Of a stretch of DNA of 64,000 bases, positions 1 through 6,907 are shown in pieces. The notes under the pieces are model-generated. The model was not told where the DNA came from and did no database searches. It worked only from the letters and a program-made list of their open reading frames with translations. This DNA comes from Pseudomonas peli. GTDB lineage: Bacteria > Pseudomonadota > Gammaproteobacteria > Pseudomonadales > Pseudomonadaceae. The position numbers were made by a program, and so were the translations under genes. Numbering within the stretch: the first letter of the stretch is position 1; each line of letters opens with the position of its first letter. Location of the stretch: the NCBI RefSeq assembly GCF_900099645.1, contig NZ_FMTL01000005.1:83991-147990 (forward strand), in the 5' to 3' direction.

Positions 1-1
1 C

Positions 2-334
2 GCCGCTGGCGTGGCCAGCGTGCCGCAGGATTACCTGAACGTGGCGCGGGTGCTCAAGCTGTCCGAGTTCAAGGTGCTCACACGCATCCTGTTCCCCGCC
101 GTGCTGCCGCACCTGATGACCGGCATCCGCCTGGCCATTGGCGTGGCATGGCTGGTGATAGTCGCCGCCGAGATGCTCACCGGCGGCACGGGCCTGGGTT
201 TCTGGGTGTGGGATGAGTGGAACAACCTCAACGTCGAACACATCCTCATCGCCATCATCATCGTCGGCCTGGTCGGCCTGGCTTTGGAGCAACTGCTGTT
301 GCTGCTAGCGAAACGCTTCGACTACGCCAGTTAA
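2..334 (+). CDS. nrtB: Nitrate ABC transporter permease, C-terminal part (5' end outside window)
   Basis: Inner-membrane permease of a nitrate/nitrite ABC importer. The reading frame is open to the left edge, so only about 110 C-terminal residues are visible. They contain the end of the cytoplasmic EAA loop of binding-protein-dependent permeases (GVASVPQDYLNVARVL, where the ATPase docks) and then three hydrophobic segments, the last ending KRFDYAS. The residues AEMLTGGTGLGFWVWDEWN match the tauC/ssuC/nrtB permease branch. An NrtD-type ATPase gene follows after 38 bp on the same strand, which favours nitrate over taurine or sulfonate, as does the MFS nitrate transporter nearby. A paralogous substrate such as cyanate cannot be excluded from this fragment. 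Confidence 0.8.
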   Translation, partial: AAGVASVPQDYLNVARVLKLSEFKVLTRILFPAVLPHLMTGIRLAIGVAWLVIVAAEMLTGGTGLGFWVWDEWNNLNVEHILIAIIIVGLVGLALEQLLLLLAKRFDYAS

Positions 335-372
335 AGCAGGTAGCTGATTACGCCAGTTTAAGGAGCCGCAAC

Positions 373-1164
373 ATGGATAAATTCGTGGAGCTGACCCAGG
401 TCGGCAAGCATTTCGATACCAAGAAAGGTCGTTTCCAGGCCCTGACCGACGTAAACCTGAGCATTGCCAAGGGTGAGTTCGTCACCCTGATCGGCCACTC
501 GGGTTGCGGTAAATCCACCGTGCTCAATCTGATCGCCGGCCTGCTCGAGGCCAGCGAAGGCGGCCTGATCTGCAACGGCCGCGAGATCGACGGCCCCGGT
601 CCGGAGCGCGGCGTGGTGTTCCAGAACCACAGCCTGCTGCCCTGGATGACCTGCTACGGCAACGTCTACCTGGCGGTGGAAAAGGTCTTCGCCGGCAAGG
701 AAAGCAAAGCCCAGCTCAAAGAACGCACTGAAGCGGCGCTGGACATGGTTGGCCTCAGCCACGCCACCTACAAGCATCCCAATGAAATCTCTGGCGGCAT
801 GAAGCAGCGCGTCGGTATCGCCCGCGCTCTGGCCATGCAGCCCAAGGTGCTGCTGATGGACGAACCCTTCGGCGCGCTGGATGCCCTGACCCGCGCACAC
901 CTGCAGGACGAACTGCTGCGCATCGTCGGCGAAACCCACAGCACCGTGGTGATGGTGACCCACGATGTCGATGAGGCCGTGCTGCTATCTGATCGCATCG
1001 TGATGATGACCAACGGCCCGGCGGCGACCGTGGGCGATATCGTCAAGGTCGAGCTGGCGCGCCCGCGGGATCGCCTGACCCTGGCCAATGACCCTCACTA
1101 CCACGCCTACCGCACCGCCGTGCTGGAGTTTCTCTACCAGCGCCAGCAACGCCCGGCGGCCTAG
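373..1164 (+). CDS. nrtD: Nitrate ABC transporter ATP-binding protein
   Basis: Cytoplasmic ATPase energising nitrate uptake with NrtB. 263 residues if started at the ATG at 373, which has a clear AAGGAG about 8 nt upstream; the frame is open further upstream but that part overlaps nrtB and is not NrtD-like. Visible motifs in order: Walker A GHSGCGKST (about residue 39), signature SGGMKQRVGIARALA, Walker B KVLLMDEPFGALD, and the H-loop VTHDVDEAV. The family (NrtD/SsuB/TauB) is unmistakable; the nitrate assignment rests on sequence type and neighbourhood. The stop overlaps by 4 bp the stop of the convergent hydrolase gene. No NrtC-like fused sensor domain is present. Confidence 0.85.
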   Translation: MDKFVELTQVGKHFDTKKGRFQALTDVNLSIAKGEFVTLIGHSGCGKSTVLNLIAGLLEASEGGLICNGREIDGPGPERGVVFQNHSLLPWMTCYGNVYLAVEKVFAGKESKAQLKERTEAALDMVGLSHATYKHPNEISGGMKQRVGIARALAMQPKVLLMDEPFGALDALTRAHLQDELLRIVGETHSTVVMVTHDVDEAVLLSDRIVMMTNGPAATVGDIVKVELARPRDRLTLANDPHYHAYRTAVLEFLYQRQQRPAA

Positions 1165-2054
1165 GGCGCAGGCGTGGCACCGATGCGCTGGAAGAAGGTT
1201 TCCACTGCATCGGTGTAGGCACCCGGCACGCCTAATTGCGCATTGATCTCGCCGTGCGACAACGCCTGTGGCAATACCGTCACCTGCATATCCAATGCGC
1301 GGCCTCGCTCCGCAAATCCCTGCGCCTGGAGGCATGCCTCTTTGCGTTTACTGGAGCAGACGGCCAGCATTGGCGCGCCTGCTTGCTGCAAACGCCACAC
1401 GGGCGATGCGGCACGCCAATAGGCCGGGTCCTGGCCAAACGCCTTGTCATACAGGCGGTAGTGCCTGTCGCGCATAATGCGTTCAACATCAAACGCCGCA
1501 CTGTCGAGTGCCACGGTGCCCAACCAGGGTTGTACAGCATAAGCCTGGCCAATCTCAGGAGCGGCACTGAGCAGGCTGACCAAATGCGCACCTGCCGAAT
1601 GCCCCAGCAGTACCACGCGCTGCGGGTCCCCACCCCAGCCTGTTGCATGTTGCTGGACGTAGCTCAGCGCCTGGGCAATATCCTCGGCCTGCTGCAGGGG
1701 GGTGGCATCCGGTAATAAGCGATAGTTGGTCGACACAAACAGGTATCCCTGGGGCAACCAACGCGCCATCTTGTTCTCTACGACCCGGTCCATACGCTTA
1801 TCGCCTTTATCCCAGGCACCGCCATGCACCATCAGCAATATGGGCGCCGAGCGCGCATTGAGTGGACGATAAACGTCCAGGCGCTGGCGCTCATGCTGAC
1901 CGTATGGCAGATCTGCCAACAGTTCAGCACCCAGCTGCGCGGCACTTTTGGCACTGCGTCGATCACTCATGGCATCGCGCAGCCCCTGCGCCTGCACATC
2001 CCCCAGTAACAGCAGCGCCAGCAGTCCACCCATGCTCAATTGCCTGAAGTTCAT
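1161..2054 (-). CDS. Exported alpha/beta hydrolase (esterase/lipase-like)
   Basis: Predicted secreted or periplasmic serine hydrolase of 297 residues. The N-terminus is a signal peptide (MNFRQLSMGGLLALLLLGDVQAQ, likely cut after the alanine). The core has the oxyanion HGGAW motif typical of the hormone-sensitive-lipase/carboxylesterase branch, nucleophile elbow GHSAGAH, and a late SHGEI that can supply the catalytic histidine. Substrate unknown. It is convergent with nrtD with a 4-bp overlap of the 3' ends, so it is not part of the nitrate transcript. No terminator was seen between them. Confidence 0.75.
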   Translation of the reverse strand: MNFRQLSMGGLLALLLLGDVQAQGLRDAMSDRRSAKSAAQLGAELLADLPYGQHERQRLDVYRPLNARSAPILLMVHGGAWDKGDKRMDRVVENKMARWLPQGYLFVSTNYRLLPDATPLQQAEDIAQALSYVQQHATGWGGDPQRVVLLGHSAGAHLVSLLSAAPEIGQAYAVQPWLGTVALDSAAFDVERIMRDRHYRLYDKAFGQDPAYWRAASPVWRLQQAGAPMLAVCSSKRKEACLQAQGFAERGRALDMQVTVLPQALSHGEINAQLGVPGAYTDAVETFFQRIGATPAP

Positions 2055-2186
2055 ACGCGCTTAACTCCGCACCTGAAGATGATGGGCCGATCATCACCGT
2101 TTTACCTGCAACGCGCATCAGCGGCTGCCAGACAGATGCGAACGGGGTTAACATTCGCCACCTTTTACTGACGACCGGATGCTGGC

Positions 2187-2633
2187 ATGGCCCGCCTGAC
2201 CCTTGAGTTCCCCGAAGACCAGTTCTGCTACAGCACCCACCTGACCGTGCGGGTGACCGATATCAATGCGGCCAACCACTTGGGCAACGATTCGATGATC
2301 TCGATGATTTCCGAGGCGCGGGCACGTTTTCTGTTCGAGTTCGGCATCGAAGAAACCCAGGAAGACGGCACCGGCATCATCGTCACGGACCTCGCTACCA
2401 CCTACCGCGCTGAGGCTCATGCCCGTGATCAGTTGCTGTTTGAAGTCGGCGTGATGGATTTCAACACTTATGGTGGCGACATTACTTTCCGCATCACCCG
2501 CCCCGCCGACAACACGCTGGTGGCCATGGCCAAGTCCGGGTTTGTGTTCTTCAACTACAAACTGGGCAAAGTGGTGCAGATGCCGGCGACCTTCAGCGGC
2601 AAATTCAGCAAGGTCAACTGGCTGAGCAAGTAA
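2187..2633 (+). CDS. Hotdog-fold thioesterase family protein
   Basis: Small cytoplasmic protein of 148 residues resembling acyl-CoA thioesterases of the 4HBT/YbgC type. The segment VRVTDINAANHLGNDSM corresponds to the active-site strand-helix region of hotdog thioesterases, followed by the long helix SMISEARARFLFEFGI, a TDLATTYRAEAHARDQL strand pair and the closing strands AMAKSGFVFFNY. The ATG at 2187 lacks a strong ribosome site; no better in-frame start lies just upstream. It is transcribed alone on the plus strand. Substrate acyl group cannot be told from sequence. Confidence 0.72.
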   Translation: MARLTLEFPEDQFCYSTHLTVRVTDINAANHLGNDSMISMISEARARFLFEFGIEETQEDGTGIIVTDLATTYRAEAHARDQLLFEVGVMDFNTYGGDITFRITRPADNTLVAMAKSGFVFFNYKLGKVVQMPATFSGKFSKVNWLSK

Positions 2634-2745
2634 CCTGGGCTTATCGGCATAAATCGGGTGATTACCGTCCTGATCACGCTTGATCGCAGCAAAGCTGCCG
2701 AATTCAGCATTAATTGCTCAACTATCTAGCGGCCGCCGTGACAGC

Positions 2746-2760
2746 TGGTACATCCTCTGC
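2746..2760 (+). promoter_or_regulatory. Possible sigma-54 promoter (-24/-12)
   Basis: TGGTAC, five bases, then CTGCT: the GG (2747-2748) and GC (2759-2760) are exactly ten bases apart, as in RpoN promoters, but two consensus positions are off. It lies about 38 bp before the small ORF at 2799. The rest of 2634-2798 shows nothing else I can support. Confidence 0.35.
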
Positions 2761-2798
2761 TACGCCTTAGGCATAACAACAAAAGCAGGGGAATTGCT

Positions 2799-2957
2799 AT
2801 GCCGACCACGCGCAGCCATGTCCGCCACGCCGGGCTTTTGAGCAACCTACTCGCTCTAGCCCTTCTGACCCTTACCTTACCGACCCAGGCTGCACATGCA
2901 GCCGCCGACGCCACACCCGGTGAGTCACGCTGCAGCGTGCTAACGCCTACCAGCTGA
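2799..2957 (+). CDS. Small secreted protein or remnant of one
   Basis: A 52-codon ORF too short for most gene calls. ATG at 2799 follows a purine-rich AGGGGAA. The product starts with positive residues, then a hydrophobic stretch LLSNLLALALLTLTLPTQ and an AHA-A signal-peptidase-like site, so it looks exported; only about 17 residues follow. In the +2 frame an open stretch runs from the TGA at 2921-2923 to a stop at 3163 and could be the lost C-terminus of a roughly 120-residue protein broken by a frameshift. A possible sigma-54 promoter lies upstream and a terminator-like hairpin downstream. I do not recognise the family. It may be a real small exported peptide or a decayed gene. Confidence 0.35.
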   Translation: MPTTRSHVRHAGLLSNLLALALLTLTLPTQAAHAAADATPGESRCSVLTPTS

Positions 2958-3190
2958 CGCACTCGCCACAAGGCCGATTGAGGCCTGCCTTAGAAAGCCT
3001 GGTCTGTCGGAACCGGGAAAACATTCTGCGCCCTATTCAAGGGCAAGCCCTCCGCCAGCGCCTCCTTTTGCAGCACAGTCGCAGCTATCCAACAGCTGAA
3101 AGCCCCGTAAATCCATGGATTGCCCGGTTGGCGCAGCTCTTGCTAAAGACCTGTTACCGGTAGCCAATGGCGGCTGCTCAACAAACGACA

Positions 3191-3240
3191 AAGACGTCGC
3201 ATAAACCTCGCCCTAGAGCGCTCGGTTTATGCGGCGTTTT
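3191..3240 (+). terminator. Terminator-like hairpin
   Basis: Perfect arms CGCATAAACC (3198-3207) and GGTTTATGCG (3224-3233), extended by a T-G wobble and ACG/CGT to about 14 bp, ending in TTTT. It would end the transcript that carries the small ORF at 2799. T-run is short. Confidence 0.5.
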
Positions 3241-3265
3241 GCGTTTACGCCCCAGCGTTTGGGGC

Positions 3266-3280
3266 TGGCACCTGCCCTGC
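3266..3280 (+). promoter_or_regulatory. Sigma-54 promoter of the nitrate transporter gene
   Basis: TGGCAC, five bases, CTGC: GG at 3267-3268 and GC at 3279-3280 with the exact ten-base spacing and a perfect -24 hexamer. A start near 3291 would give a leader of about 200 nt before the transporter ATG. RpoN/NtrC control of nitrate assimilation is established in pseudomonads; use of this site is inferred. Confidence 0.6.
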
Positions 3281-3326
3281 GATCCAGGACTTGCGCTAGT
3301 AACTCTCTCAACCCAGCTGTGGCGGA

Positions 3327-3477
3327 GGGTCTATTGATGTTTCGCCGCGAGCCGCGTCGAAGCGTCAACAGACCCTGTTCCTCAGGGCGGCGTACCACAA
3401 GTACACCACCTCCCCGATGGGGTGCGGCCGCCATGTCCACGACCATGGTCTACCGCACCCCACCGGGACCCTTTTTT
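3327..3477 (+). promoter_or_regulatory. Structured leader of the nitrate transporter gene, possible attenuator
   Basis: Two strong inverted repeats fill the leader. The first (3327-3375) pairs GGGTCT with AGACCC, then TTGATG with CGTCAA and TTCG with CGAA, nearly continuous. The second pairs GGGGTGCGG (3419-3427) with CCGCACCCC (3453-3461) and encloses CCATG/CATGG. T6 lies at 3472-3477, but ten bases separate it from the stem, so this is not a textbook terminator. CCCTG (3373-3377) could pair instead with CAGGG (3383-3387), an alternative fold. I found no clear A-x-x-G-x-x hexaloop here, unlike the leader before cobA. Confidence 0.45.
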
Positions 3478-3494
3478 GCTGAATGAGGTTTTCG

Positions 3495-4706
3495 ATGAAT
3501 ACAAGTTTCTGGAAATCCGGCCACACCCCAACCTTGTTCGCCGCGTTTCTGTATTTCGATCTGAGCTTTATGGTCTGGTACGTGCTCGGCCCACTGGCTG
3601 TGCAGATCGCCACCGCTCTCGACCTGACCGCGCAACAGCGCGGCCTTATGGTCGCCACGCCGATTCTCGCCGGCGCCATACTGCGTTTGCTGATGGGTTT
3701 TCTGGCCGACCGCCTATCACCCAAAACCGCCGGCCTGATTGGCCAGGTAATTGTCATCGTGGCGTTGTTCTGCGCCTGGCAGATCGGCATCAGCAGCTAT
3801 GAACATGCCTTGTTACTGGGTCTGTTCCTCGGTTTTGCCGGGGCCGCGTTCGCCGTCGCTCTACCGCTGGCCTCGCAGTGGTATCCGCCGCAGCACCAGG
3901 GCAAGGCCATGGGCATTGCCGGCGCAGGTAACTCCGGTACCGTACTGGCTGCGCTGTTTGCCCCGGGTTTGGCGGCGCTATTCGGCTGGCAGAACGTATT
4001 CGGCTGGGCACTGATCCCGCTACTGGCAACCCTGCTGATCTTCGCTCTGGTGGCCAAGAACGCACCTGAGCGGCCCAAGCCAAAAGCCCTGGCCGATTAC
4101 CTGAAAGCCCTGGGTGACCGCGACAGCTGGTGGTTTATGTTTTTCTACAGCGTGACCTTCGGCGGCTTTATTGGCCTGGCCAGCGCCCTGCCCGGTTATT
4201 TCAACGACCAATACGGCCTGAACCCGGTGACCGCCGGCTACTACACCGCCGCCTGCGTCTGTGCCGGCAGCCTGTTGCGTCCCCTCGGCGGCGCACTGGC
4301 CGACCGTATTGGTGGCATCCGCACCTTGCTGATGATGTACACCCTGGCGTCCTTGAGCATTGCCGCTGTGGGTTTCAATCTGCAAAGTTCGACCGCCGCG
4401 CTGGCCCTATTCGTCACTGCCATGCTCGGCCTTGGCGCAGGTAACGGCGCAGTGTTCCAACTGGTACCGCAGCGCTTTCGCAAGGAAATCGGCGTAATGA
4501 CTGGGCTGATCGGCATGGCCGGCGGCATCGGCGGCTTCCTACTCGCCGCAGGTCTAGGCACCATCAAGCAGCAGACCGGTGATTACCAGCTCGGCCTGTG
4601 GCTGTTCGCCAGCCTCGGTGTACTCGCCTGGTTCGGCCTCTATGGAGTCAAGCTGCGCTGGCGCACCACCTGGGGCAGCGCCGCAGTGACCGCCGCTCGG
4701 GTGTAA
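3495..4706 (+). CDS. nasA: MFS nitrate/nitrite transporter (NarK/NasA family)
   Basis: Twelve-segment inner-membrane transporter of the nitrate/nitrite porter family, 403 residues, importing nitrate for assimilation. Evidence: loop GFLADRLSPKTAG after the second helix, the family glycine-rich signature with GAGNSGTVLAALFAPGLA, and a second such motif GAGNGAVFQLVPQRF in the C-terminal half. I choose the ATG at 3495 (MNTSFWKSGHTP), which has GAGG 7 nt upstream, over the in-frame ATG at 3483. It has its own sigma-54 promoter and structured leader. In PAO1, as I recall, the same gene precedes the kinase gene found next here. Direction (import rather than exchange) is inferred from context. Confidence 0.87.
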   Translation: MNTSFWKSGHTPTLFAAFLYFDLSFMVWYVLGPLAVQIATALDLTAQQRGLMVATPILAGAILRLLMGFLADRLSPKTAGLIGQVIVIVALFCAWQIGISSYEHALLLGLFLGFAGAAFAVALPLASQWYPPQHQGKAMGIAGAGNSGTVLAALFAPGLAALFGWQNVFGWALIPLLATLLIFALVAKNAPERPKPKALADYLKALGDRDSWWFMFFYSVTFGGFIGLASALPGYFNDQYGLNPVTAGYYTAACVCAGSLLRPLGGALADRIGGIRTLLMMYTLASLSIAAVGFNLQSSTAALALFVTAMLGLGAGNGAVFQLVPQRFRKEIGVMTGLIGMAGGIGGFLLAAGLGTIKQQTGDYQLGLWLFASLGVLAWFGLYGVKLRWRTTWGSAAVTAARV

Positions 4707-4717
4707 TAACAAAAATG

Positions 4718-4749
4718 CAGGGTGGATGACGCTCGGTTCATCCACCCTG
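4718..4749. repeat. Palindromic element, CAGGGTGGATG type
   Basis: Perfect 11-bp arms CAGGGTGGATG and CATCCACCCTG around a 10-base loop, between the transporter and kinase genes. The core is shared with the larger element at 18120-18189. Could act as a terminator without a T-run or as a small mobile palindrome. Confidence 0.6.
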
Positions 4750-4804
4750 TAGCCATTCATTATTACCTCAGCGCTTCTTCAGTCGCCTCTCCAGGAACCT
4801 CTGC

Positions 4805-6472
4805 ATGGCCTTGCAACTGACCTTCGGCGAAGCCAGCGCCACCGGCCCGCGTAGCGAAAATCAGGACGCCATTCGCGTGGTCACCCCGGCTCCGGCCCTG
4901 GCGGCCAGCAAGGGCTACCTGTTCGCCCTCGCCGATGGCGTTAGCCAATGCGCCGACGGCGGCCTGGCGGCGCGCGCCACTCTGCAGGCCCTGGCCCTGG
5001 ATTACTACTCCACCCCGGAAACTTGGGCGGTCACCCAATCGCTGGACCGTGTGCTGGTCGCGCACAACCGCTGGCTGCAAGCCAATGGCGGCGGTCAGCC
5101 GCTGCTGACCACCTTGAGTGCACTGATCCTGCGCGGCCGGCGTTTTACCCTGGCGCACGTCGGCGATTGCCGTGCCTACCGCTGGCTGAACGGCACGCTT
5201 GAGCGCCTCAGCGAAGACCATGTGTGGGAACAACCCGGCATGCAGCATGTACTCAAGCGCGCTATGGGCCTGGATCAGCATCTGGTAATGGATTACCTGG
5301 ATGGCGAGCTGCGTCAGGGCGAATGTTTCGTGTTGGTGAGCGACGGTATCTGGGCCACCCTCGGCGACGCGGGCATTCAGCGCATCCTCCATGATGAGCA
5401 AGATCTGCCCGCCGCCAGCCGTGCGCTGGTCAATGCCGCGCACCTGGCCGGCAGCCAGGACAACGCGAGCGCCCTGCTGCTGCGCGTTGAGGCATTACCG
5501 CAAAGCGATCTGGCCGACACCTTAGCGCAACTGCAGCACTGGCCACTACCAGCCAAACTGCGTGAAGGGCAGAATTTCGAAGGCTGGCAGATTGAGCGAC
5601 TGCTGGCCGAATCGCGCCAATCGATGGTGTATCGAGTGCGTGATGCTCAGGCGCGGCGCTGGCTGCTGAAAACCCTGCCGCCCAACCGCAGCGATGAGCC
5701 GCAAGCCGGTCATGCACTATTGCTTGAAGAATGGTTTCTGCGCCGCGTGGCCGGGCGTTTCTTCGTCGAAGTGCACCCGCTGCCGCAGCGTCAGTGTCTG
5801 TATTACGTGCAGCGCGAATACGCCGGGCAAACCCTGGCCGAACACCTGCGCCTGAGCGGCCCATTGGGGCTACCGGAATGGCTGGACATCGCCCCACGGC
5901 TGATTAAAGCCCTGGGCATGCTGCATCGGCGCAACATCCTGCACCGCGATATAAAGCCGGAAAACCTGCTGTGGGGCGATGACGGCGAGCTGCGCGTGCT
6001 GGATTTCGGGCTGGCCTACTGCCCCGGCCTGACCCGCGATGAATCTTGCGAGCTACCCGGCACGCCCAGTTATATAGCTCCGGAAGCCTTTACCGGCGTC
6101 GCCCCCAGCCCGCAGCAGGATCTCTACAGCGCAGGCGTAGCGCTGTATTTTCTGCTTACCGGGCATTACCCCTATGGCGAAATTGAAGCCTTCCAACATC
6201 CACGCTTCGGCCAGCCGACTCCAGCCAGCCGCTATCGCCCGGATTTACCCAACTGGGTCGACGACAGCCTCAACCGCGCCCTTAGCGCCGAACCGAAACA
6301 GCGCTATGAAACCGCCGAGGAATGGCTGCTCAACCTGGAGCAGGCGGAACGAAAATCCCTCAGCAGCCGACCACGGCCACTGCTGGAACGTGAACCGCTG
6401 CTGGTCTGGCGCGGCGTGGCCTTGTTTTCCCTGCTGCTGAATCTGCTCCTGCTGATCGGGCTGCTGCATTAA
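4805..6472 (+). CDS. Fused PP2C phosphatase / serine-threonine protein kinase, membrane anchored
   Basis: Bifunctional signalling protein of 555 residues. Residues about 1-235 form a PP2C phosphatase with metal-binding motifs SENQDAIRVV, FALADGVSQCADGG, HVGDCRAYRW, LVSDGIW and a final DNASALLL. Residues about 255-515 form a Hanks-type kinase: lysine in WLLKTLPP, catalytic loop ILHRDIKPENLL (Asp near 380), DFG in VLDFGLAY, activation segment GTPSYIAPEAF. A single hydrophobic helix (ALFSLLLNLLLLIGLL) ends the protein, so it is a tail-anchored inner-membrane enzyme facing the cytoplasm. It starts at the ATG at 4805, 98 bp after the nitrate transporter. The synteny with nitrate genes is conserved in PAO1 (PA1782, from memory), but its substrate is unknown to me. 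Confidence 0.88.
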   Translation: MALQLTFGEASATGPRSENQDAIRVVTPAPALAASKGYLFALADGVSQCADGGLAARATLQALALDYYSTPETWAVTQSLDRVLVAHNRWLQANGGGQPLLTTLSALILRGRRFTLAHVGDCRAYRWLNGTLERLSEDHVWEQPGMQHVLKRAMGLDQHLVMDYLDGELRQGECFVLVSDGIWATLGDAGIQRILHDEQDLPAASRALVNAAHLAGSQDNASALLLRVEALPQSDLADTLAQLQHWPLPAKLREGQNFEGWQIERLLAESRQSMVYRVRDAQARRWLLKTLPPNRSDEPQAGHALLLEEWFLRRVAGRFFVEVHPLPQRQCLYYVQREYAGQTLAEHLRLSGPLGLPEWLDIAPRLIKALGMLHRRNILHRDIKPENLLWGDDGELRVLDFGLAYCPGLTRDESCELPGTPSYIAPEAFTGVAPSPQQDLYSAGVALYFLLTGHYPYGEIEAFQHPRFGQPTPASRYRPDLPNWVDDSLNRALSAEPKQRYETAEEWLLNLEQAERKSLSSRPRPLLEREPLLVWRGVALFSLLLNLLLLIGLLH

Positions 6473-6583
6473 AGCCGCCACTTTCGCACCAACACTGCGC
6501 GGGATGCCTTTAAACGGTGCGTAAAAACCTCACAAAACAGCTGTAACTTGCTGATAAGCCTTTAAAATACGCACCATACAAGT

Positions 6584-6599
6584 TGGCACAAGCTCTGCA
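6584..6599 (+). promoter_or_regulatory. Sigma-54 promoter upstream of the cobA leader
   Basis: TGGCAC, AAGCT, CTGCA: a perfect -24 box and 4 of 5 bases at -12, GG (6585-6586) and GC (6597-6598) ten bases apart. Transcription would begin near 6610, just before the leader hairpins. This is the best promoter visible in the window. Confidence 0.72.
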
Positions 6600-6632
6600 T
6601 TGCTGATTGCACAATTTAATAAAGCGCGGCCT

Positions 6633-6667
6633 CAACGAAGAAGGTTGCACTTCCCGATAGAACGGGA
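6633..6667 (+). promoter_or_regulatory. ANTAR-type dual-hairpin leader RNA (NasT target)
   Basis: Two small hairpins are separated by a short linker. The first pairs CAAC (6633-6636) with GTTG (6644-6647) around a GAAGAAG loop. The second pairs TCCCG (6652-6656) with CGGGA (6663-6667) around the hexaloop ATAGAA, which has A at position 1 and G at position 4, the bases required by ANTAR RNA-binding antiterminators. A terminator follows at once. This is the layout of NasT/NasR-controlled nitrate-assimilation leaders, in which the antiterminator lets polymerase pass when nitrate is present. The first loop fits the consensus less well. Confidence 0.68.
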
Positions 6668-6674
6668 CTTGGAC

Positions 6675-6714
6675 AAAGGCGTCCTCGCTAGGTGACTAGC
6701 GGGACGCCTTTTTT
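6675..6714 (+). terminator. Intrinsic terminator of the cobA leader (attenuator)
   Basis: AAAGGCGTCC (6675-6684) pairs with GGACGCCTTT (6702-6711); after a one-base bulge CGCTAG pairs with CTAGCG around GTGA; a run of six T follows. Sixteen base pairs in all, immediately after the ANTAR hairpins and 194 bp before cobA. Confidence 0.8.
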
Positions 6715-6790
6715 GTGGCCAGCCATCCATGGCTGCCACCCTACGGGCCGTCACGGGGCGACGTCAAAAATTGCTCCCGGCAATTTTTTG
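6709..6790 (-). repeat. Dispersed intergenic repeat, CGGGA-loop family, copy A
   Basis: Read on the minus strand: hairpin ATTGC-CGGGA-GCAAT flanked by A- and T-tracts, then GACGTCGC...GTGACG, then the GCCATGGATGGC block and GGCCACAAAAAA. The A-tract end overlaps the T-run of the leader terminator. Same layout as copies near 13340, 39354, 53124 and 54598. The rest of 6473-6907 holds only the promoter, leader and terminator described. Confidence 0.7.
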
Positions 6791-6907
6791 TTTTGCGTGA
6801 GTTTTATTAAGCAGATTGATGGCCACCTAAATGACTGTTGCAACACGGCTGCTGAGTAGCCAAGTCAAACCATTGCTGGTGATACACACGGGCTTGAGGA
6901 GATCAAT

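Noticed and set aside
2978..3163. Independent ORF after the small secreted ORF
   Set aside because: No ribosome site and rare codons at its start; kept only as a possible frameshifted continuation.
3419..3477. Strong intrinsic terminator before the nitrate transporter
   Set aside because: The stem is strong but the T-run starts ten bases after it; reported only as an attenuator-like leader.
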